Assembly: GCF_010994755.1 (NCBI RefSeq)
Contig: NZ_WHSB02000014.1
Coordinates: 62,001-126,000, forward strand
From: Shinella lacus
GTDB lineage: Bacteria; Pseudomonadota; Alphaproteobacteria; Rhizobiales; Rhizobiaceae
DNA length: 64,000 nucleotides
Direction: 5' to 3'
Shown here in pieces: positions 60,006 through 64,000 of the stretch (positions are counted from its first letter, which is position 1; each line of letters starts with the position of its first letter). The notes under the pieces were generated by a model. The model was not told where the DNA came from, ran no database searches, and was given only the letters and a program-made list of their open reading frames with translations. A program made the position numbers and the translations under genes.

Positions 60006-60772
60006 GCGCCCAGCTCGTCGCCCTCGTCACCGGCTCGTCGCGCGGCATCGGGCTGGCGGTGGCCGAAGCGCTCGCGGGCCAGGGTTTTGCCGTTGCTATC
60101 AACGGCCCAGCCGAGGATGCGGAACTGTCGGCGGCGGTCGCGCGCATTGCGGCGCTGGGCGTGCCGGTTGTGGCCGCGCCGTTTGATGTTACCGATATCG
60201 CCGGCCATGAAGCCGCGCTCGACGCCATTGAGAAAAAGCTCGGACCGCTCACCACGCTGGTCAACAATGCCGGCGTTGGCGTGCTCCAGCGGGGCGACAT
60301 GATGGATGTGTCGGAGACAAGCTGGGACCGCTGCTTTTCCGTCAATGCCAAGGCGCTGTTCTTCCTGAGCCAGGCCTTCGCCCGCCGCCTTCTGGCGCGC
60401 GAACGGCCGCCGCTCTTCCATTCGATCGTCAATATCACCTCGTCCAATGCCGTCGCAGTGGCCGAGCACCGCTCGGAATATTGCGCCTCGAAGGCCGCGG
60501 CCGCCATGGTGTCCAAGGCGCTTGCCGTGCGGCTCGGGCGCGAGGAGATCGCCGTCTACGACGTGCAGCCCGGCCTCATCGCCACCGAAATGACCGCGCC
60601 GGTCATCGATGCCTATCGCGAACGGGCGGAGCAGGGCCTGACGCTCTTCCCCCGCGTCGGCCAGCCCGGCGATATCGGCACGCTGGTCGCATCGCTTGCG
60701 TCGGGGCGGCTTCCCTACACCACCGGCCTCACCATCCCGGCGGATGCCGGCATGCTCGTGCCGCGCTTCTGA
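60002..60772 (+). CDS. Short-chain dehydrogenase (3-ketoacyl reductase-like)
   Basis: A 256-residue classical SDR. It has LVTGSSRGIGLAVAEALAGQ, NNAGVGVL, the catalytic Ser in VNITSSNAVAVAEHRS, Tyr-Lys in EYCASKAAAAMVSK, and GLTIPADAGM at the end. It is coupled to the acyl-CoA dehydrogenase (ATGA). Likely oxidises the hydroxy group formed downstream in the pathway. In some catabolic clusters this SDR type accompanies the DUF993 and TIM-barrel genes that follow here. Confidence 0.92.
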   Translation: MSAQLVALVTGSSRGIGLAVAEALAGQGFAVAINGPAEDAELSAAVARIAALGVPVVAAPFDVTDIAGHEAALDAIEKKLGPLTTLVNNAGVGVLQRGDMMDVSETSWDRCFSVNAKALFFLSQAFARRLLARERPPLFHSIVNITSSNAVAVAEHRSEYCASKAAAAMVSKALAVRLGREEIAVYDVQPGLIATEMTAPVIDAYRERAEQGLTLFPRVGQPGDIGTLVASLASGRLPYTTGLTIPADAGMLVPRF

Positions 60773-60782
60773 GGGTTTTTTC

Positions 60783-61931
60783 ATGACTATCGCACTTCCC
60801 GATACCGCCGGCCGCCTCTCGGACTACACCCTGACGGGCCAGCCGATCGCCGCGGCCAAACTCGGCAAAAACCCGGCACGCACCGTCTATTCCGCCGCCC
60901 ATGTGGTGGCCGATCCCTTCACCGCCAACGATCCCTCCGGCCACGCCACGGTCGATTGGGAAAAGACCATGGAGTTCCGCCGCTACCTCGCCGGCCTCGG
61001 CCTCGGCATTGCGGAGGCGATGGACACCGCGCAGCGCGGCATGGGCCTCGACTGGCCGGGCGCGCTGGAGCTCATCCGCCGCACGCGCGAGGAACTGCCC
61101 GATGCGCTGGTCGCCAATGGCTGCGGCACGGACCATCTTGACCCCGCGACGGTGACCAGCCTCGACGCCGTGCGCCGCGCCTATCTGGAACAGGCGGAAG
61201 CCATCCAGAAGCTCGGCGGGCGCCTCATCCTGATGGCCTCGCGCGCTTTGGTGCGCGTTGCCAGGGGGCCGGAGGACTATATCAAAATCTATTCGGACGT
61301 GCTGTCGGCCTGCGACGAACCGGTGATCCTGCATTGGCTCGGCGACATGTTCGACCCGCAGCTTGCCGGCTACTGGGGCAGCGCCGATTTCGACCCCGCA
61401 ATGCAGACGGCGCTTGCCGTCATCGGCGAAAACACAGCCAAGGTGGACGGCATCAAAATCTCGCTTCTCGACAAGGAGAAGGAAATCCGCATGCGCCGCC
61501 GCCTGCCGGCGGGCGTGAAAATGTATACGGGCGACGACTTCAACTATCCCGAACTGATCGAAGGCGACGAAGAGGGCTTTTCCCATGCCCTGCTCGGCAT
61601 TTTCGATCCGCTGGCGCCCGCCGCGGCTTACGCGGTGGAGCGGCTGGGCGAGGGCGACAAGGCCGGCTTCCGCGCGACGCTCGATCCGACCGTGCCGCTC
61701 GCCCGGCTGATCTTTCGTGCGCCCACGCAATATTACAAGACGGGCGTCGTCTTCCTCGCCTGGCTCAACGGGTTCCAGGATCATTTCATCATGCTGAACG
61801 GCGCGCAGGCCATGCGGCCGCTGCCCTATTTCGTGGACCTCTTCCGCCATGCCGACCAGTGCGGCCTGCTGCGCGATCCGGAGCTGGCCGTGGAGCGCAT
61901 GAAGAAGCTGCTTGCGCTCTACGGGGTCTAG
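60783..61931 (+). CDS. DUF993 family protein (dihydrodipicolinate-synthase-like barrel)
   Basis: A 382-residue protein of the DUF993 family, thought to be a TIM barrel related to the DHDPS/aldolase class. Marks are LGLGIAEAMDTAQRGMGLDW, ANGCGTDHLDPATVTSLDAV, ILHWLGDMFDPQLAGYWGS, KVDGIKISLLDKEKEIRMRR with a lysine that could act as a Schiff base, and TGDDFNYPELIEGDEEGFSH. An aldolase or lyase cutting the carbon skeleton is plausible. No member is characterised to my knowledge, so the reaction is open. Confidence 0.82.
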   Translation: MTIALPDTAGRLSDYTLTGQPIAAAKLGKNPARTVYSAAHVVADPFTANDPSGHATVDWEKTMEFRRYLAGLGLGIAEAMDTAQRGMGLDWPGALELIRRTREELPDALVANGCGTDHLDPATVTSLDAVRRAYLEQAEAIQKLGGRLILMASRALVRVARGPEDYIKIYSDVLSACDEPVILHWLGDMFDPQLAGYWGSADFDPAMQTALAVIGENTAKVDGIKISLLDKEKEIRMRRRLPAGVKMYTGDDFNYPELIEGDEEGFSHALLGIFDPLAPAAAYAVERLGEGDKAGFRATLDPTVPLARLIFRAPTQYYKTGVVFLAWLNGFQDHFIMLNGAQAMRPLPYFVDLFRHADQCGLLRDPELAVERMKKLLALYGV

Positions 61932-61934
61932 GCG

Positions 61935-62792
61935 ATGCGGGATTTTTCCAGCGACCATTCGGCGCTTGCGCTCAACACCGCGAGCCTCGGGCACAATCTG
62001 GAAGGCCATGGCGCGGGCTGGTCGCCGGAGCGGGTGATCGATGCCTGCGCAGAGCGTGGCTTTGGCGCCATCGTCTTCTGGCGGCGGGAAATCGGCGCGC
62101 GGTCCGTGGAGATCGGAGAACGGGCGCGAGCGGCAGGTCTTTCCGTCGCCGGGCTTTGCCGCACGCCGTTTCTGGTCGGTACGGAAGCGGTGGACAAAGT
62201 CGCGGTCCTCAATGAGGCCAAGGCCTCCATCGACATGGCGGCGGGGCTTGGCGCCGATGTGCTGACCATCGTGGTCGGCGGCGTGCATCCGGGCACCAAG
62301 GGCATGGCGGAAAGCCTGAAAATCGTCGCCGACCGTGTCGCCGAGATCGCGCCCTATGCGGCGGAACGCGGCGTCCGGCTGGCGCTCGAACCGCTCAACC
62401 CCGTCTATGCCGGCAACCGCTCCTGCCTCACCACGGTGCGCGATGCCGTCGATCTTTGCGAAACGGTCAGGGCGCCGAACCTCGGCATCGCGGTCGATGT
62501 CTACCATGTCTGGTGGGACACGGACCTCGATGCGCAGTTGCGCCGCGCGGGAAAAGACCGGATTTTCGGCTACCACCTGTGCGACTGGCTCGCCGATACG
62601 CGCGACGTGCTGCTCGACCGCGGCATGATGGGCGACGGCGTCGCCGATCTGAAGGCGATCCGCGCCAGCGTCGAGGGTGCGGGTTATGCGGGGCCGTGCG
62701 AGGTGGAGATCTTTTCCGCGAACAATTGGTGGAAACGGGACCCCGGCGGGGTCCTCGATGTCATGGTCGAGCGTTTTCGCACGCTCTGCTGA
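61935..62792 (+). CDS. Sugar phosphate isomerase/epimerase-like TIM-barrel protein
   Basis: A 285-residue AP-endonuclease-2-type TIM barrel (as in IolE, IolI, EcdK). Metal-ligand positions fit the acidic and histidine residues in GVRLALEPLNPVYAGNRS, LGIAVDVYHVWWDTDLDAQL, GYHLCDWLADTRD and GPCEVEIFSANNWW. It begins 3 bases after the DUF993 gene. Would isomerise or epimerise a keto-sugar-like intermediate. Exact substrate unknown. Confidence 0.88.
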   Translation: MRDFSSDHSALALNTASLGHNLEGHGAGWSPERVIDACAERGFGAIVFWRREIGARSVEIGERARAAGLSVAGLCRTPFLVGTEAVDKVAVLNEAKASIDMAAGLGADVLTIVVGGVHPGTKGMAESLKIVADRVAEIAPYAAERGVRLALEPLNPVYAGNRSCLTTVRDAVDLCETVRAPNLGIAVDVYHVWWDTDLDAQLRRAGKDRIFGYHLCDWLADTRDVLLDRGMMGDGVADLKAIRASVEGAGYAGPCEVEIFSANNWWKRDPGGVLDVMVERFRTLC

Positions 62793-62810
62793 CGATTTAG
62801 GAGATTCTTT

Positions 62811-63560
62811 ATGAAACTGCTGGTGCCCATCAAGCGGGTCGTTGATTACAACGTCAAAATTCGCGTGAAGGCGGATGGCTCGGGTGTCGAGCTAGCGAAT
62901 GTGAAGATGTCGATGAACCCGTTCGACGAGATTTCGGTCGAGGAGGCGTTGCGGCTGAAGGAAGCCGGCAAGGCGTCGGAAGTGGTCGTCGTGTCGATCG
63001 GTCCGGCCAAGGCCGAAGAGACGCTGCGCACCGCGCTCGCCATGGGCGCCGACCGCGCCGTGCTGGTCGAGACGGACGATGCCGTCGAACCGCTCGCCGT
63101 GGCGAAGATCCTCAAGGGTGTCGCCGAAGCCGAACAGCCAAGCCTGATCATCGTCGGCAAGCAGGCGATCGACGACGACAGCAACCAGACCGGCCAGATG
63201 CTGTCGGCGCTGCTCGGCTGGGCACAGGCGACGTTTGCCTCGAAGGTCGAGATCGGTGAGGGTTCCGCCCAGGTCACCCGCGAAGTCGACGGCGGTCTCC
63301 AGACCATCGACGTGAAGCTGCCGGCCGTGGTCACGACGGACCTGCGCCTCAACGAGCCGCGTTATGCCTCGCTGCCCAACATCATGAAGGCAAAGAAGAA
63401 GCCGCTCGACAAGAAGACCCCGTCCGACTTCGGCGTCGACATGAGCCCGCGCCTCAAGGTGCTGAAGACCGAGGAACCGTCCGGCCGCAAGGCAGGCGTC
63501 AAGGTCAAGAGCGTCGCCGAACTCGTCGACAAGCTGAAAAACGAAGCCGGCGTGCTGTAA
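62811..63560 (+). CDS. etfB: Electron transfer flavoprotein beta subunit
   Basis: A 249-residue ETF beta subunit, the normal length. It begins [20 protein letters not shown] and holds the adenylate/ETF signature [40 protein letters not shown] and [20 protein letters not shown]. With EtfA it carries electrons from acyl-CoA dehydrogenases to the quinone pool. It is probably the general etfBA pair, although it directly follows the catabolic operon and may partly share its transcript. Confidence 0.96.
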   Translation: MKLLVPIKRVVDYNVKIRVKADGSGVELANVKMSMNPFDEISVEEALRLKEAGKASEVVVVSIGPAKAEETLRTALAMGADRAVLVETDDAVEPLAVAKILKGVAEAEQPSLIIVGKQAIDDDSNQTGQMLSALLGWAQATFASKVEIGEGSAQVTREVDGGLQTIDVKLPAVVTTDLRLNEPRYASLPNIMKAKKKPLDKKTPSDFGVDMSPRLKVLKTEEPSGRKAGVKVKSVAELVDKLKNEAGVL

Positions 63561-63579
63561 GGAAACCCGTGAGGCCCGC

Positions 63580-63670
63580 CTGCAAACGGCGTGGCACTGC
63601 GCTTCCGGTGCTCACGTACTGATGTACGCTGCGCGCCGGTTCTCGCGCCCCACCGTTTTCGGCAGGGCCT
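63580..63670. repeat. Rhizobial palindromic repeat between etfB and etfA
   Basis: An imperfect long inverted repeat centred near 63624. Its inner arms are CACGTAC / GTACGCTG around TGAT, with outer parts (CCGCCTGCAAACGG.. / ..CCGTTTTCGGCAGGG) also complementary. It is probably a transcribed structural element in the etf operon. Confidence 0.5.
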
Positions 63671-63712
63671 GACGGGTTTTCGGGACCGAACCATTTTCCA
63701 AAGGACATCATC

Positions 63713-64000
63713 ATGGCCATTCTTCTTCTGGCAGATCACGACAATGCCCACCTTTCCGACCAGACGGCAAAGGCGCTGACGGCGGCAGGCAAGATCGGTT
63801 CCGACGTGCATGTGCTCGTCGCCGGTGCCGGTGCAAAGGCTGCGGCCGAACAGGCGGCAAAGCTTTCCGGCGTGACGAAGGTGCTCGTTGCCGAGGATCA
63901 AACCCTTGCCAACAATCTGGCAGAACCGCTTGCAGCGCTCATCGTCTCGCTTGCCGGCAGCTATGAGGCGATCGTCTCGGCCGCGACCTCGGTCGGCAAG
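63713..64000 (+). CDS. etfA: Electron transfer flavoprotein alpha subunit, N-terminal part
   Basis: Runs off the right edge; 96 codons are visible. It starts MAILLLADHDNAHLSDQTAK, then ALTAAGKIGSDVHVLVAGAG and IVSLAGSYEAIVSAATSVGK, the N-terminal domain of EtfA. AAAGGA lies before ATG 63713. The FAD-binding C-terminal domain is outside the window. Partner of the preceding etfB. Confidence 0.94.
   Translation, partial: MAILLLADHDNAHLSDQTAKALTAAGKIGSDVHVLVAGAGAKAAAEQAAKLSGVTKVLVAEDQTLANNLAEPLAALIVSLAGSYEAIVSAATSVGK

Noticed and set aside
1-64000. CRISPR arrays, tRNA or rRNA genes, replication origin
   Set aside because: No regular short-repeat/spacer pattern, cloverleaf-like conserved text, or repABC/DnaA-box cluster was seen.

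Overview
The window looks like a replicon of a GC-rich alphaproteobacterium of the Rhizobiaceae (Rhizobium / Sinorhizobium / Shinella type). Reasons: the codon bias, rhizobial intergenic mosaic (RIME-like) palindromes, a DUF1403 / ScpB-like / integrase module typical of rhizobial plasmids, FixK/FNR-type boxes, and very dense ABC-transporter catabolic operons. The genus is not decided here. No tRNA, rRNA or CRISPR array was seen.

Layout. (1) 0-9.4 kb is a stress / low-oxygen island: LOV sensor kinase (cut by the left edge), otsA, PNPOx-like protein, a TPCP-type P1B ATPase broken by a frameshift, a DUF4010 membrane protein, cupredoxin plus a cytochrome b561 broken by a stop codon, and two divergent double-Usp proteins. 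Three FNR/FixK-like boxes sit in its promoters. (2) 9.4-15.7 kb is a decayed, plasmid-like zone. Small hypotheticals, topoisomerase IB and DUF72/DUF3072 genes lie among fragments of an SDR, a DUF1612 protein, an ScpB-like gene and an IS6-family transposase, next to a WGR-domain gene. (3) 15.7-23.3 kb is an acetone-carboxylase-like three-subunit carboxylase with an SDR and an orphan choline-type binding protein, divergent from a LuxR-type regulator. (4) 23.3-27.9 kb holds RIME repeats, a Phd/VapC toxin-antitoxin pair with its own palindrome, a tyrosine recombinase, intact DUF1403 and ScpB-like genes, and an ArsR-VOC pair.

(5) 28-62.8 kb is the core of the window, a large catabolic island under two regulators. 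The LacI part (28.2-44.6 kb) holds a CUT1 sugar-type ABC importer, two HisD-like dehydrogenases, an SDR, a double cupin, an RraA-like protein, an AtzG/AtzE-like amidase pair, an alpha/beta hydrolase and two double-SnoaL proteins. Five near-identical copies of a palindrome around TGCATACGTATGCA lie at four promoter regions. The TetR part (44.6-62.8 kb) holds a CUT2 ABC importer, Zn-ADH, ALDH, GMC oxidoreductase, two aldo/keto reductases, CoA-transferase, enoyl-CoA hydratase, acyl-CoA dehydrogenase, SDR, DUF993 protein and a TIM-barrel isomerase. Four copies of a TAACTA-N2-TAGTTA-like palindrome lie at three promoter regions. (6) 62.8 kb to the end holds etfB and the start of etfA, the electron acceptor for the acyl-CoA dehydrogenase.

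The island reads as uptake of a polyhydroxylated, perhaps amide- or lactone-bearing compound, oxidation of its alcohol groups, C-C or C-N cleavage, and beta-oxidation-like processing of a CoA ester. The substrate cannot be named from sequence. This is the best candidate for an undescribed pathway in the window.
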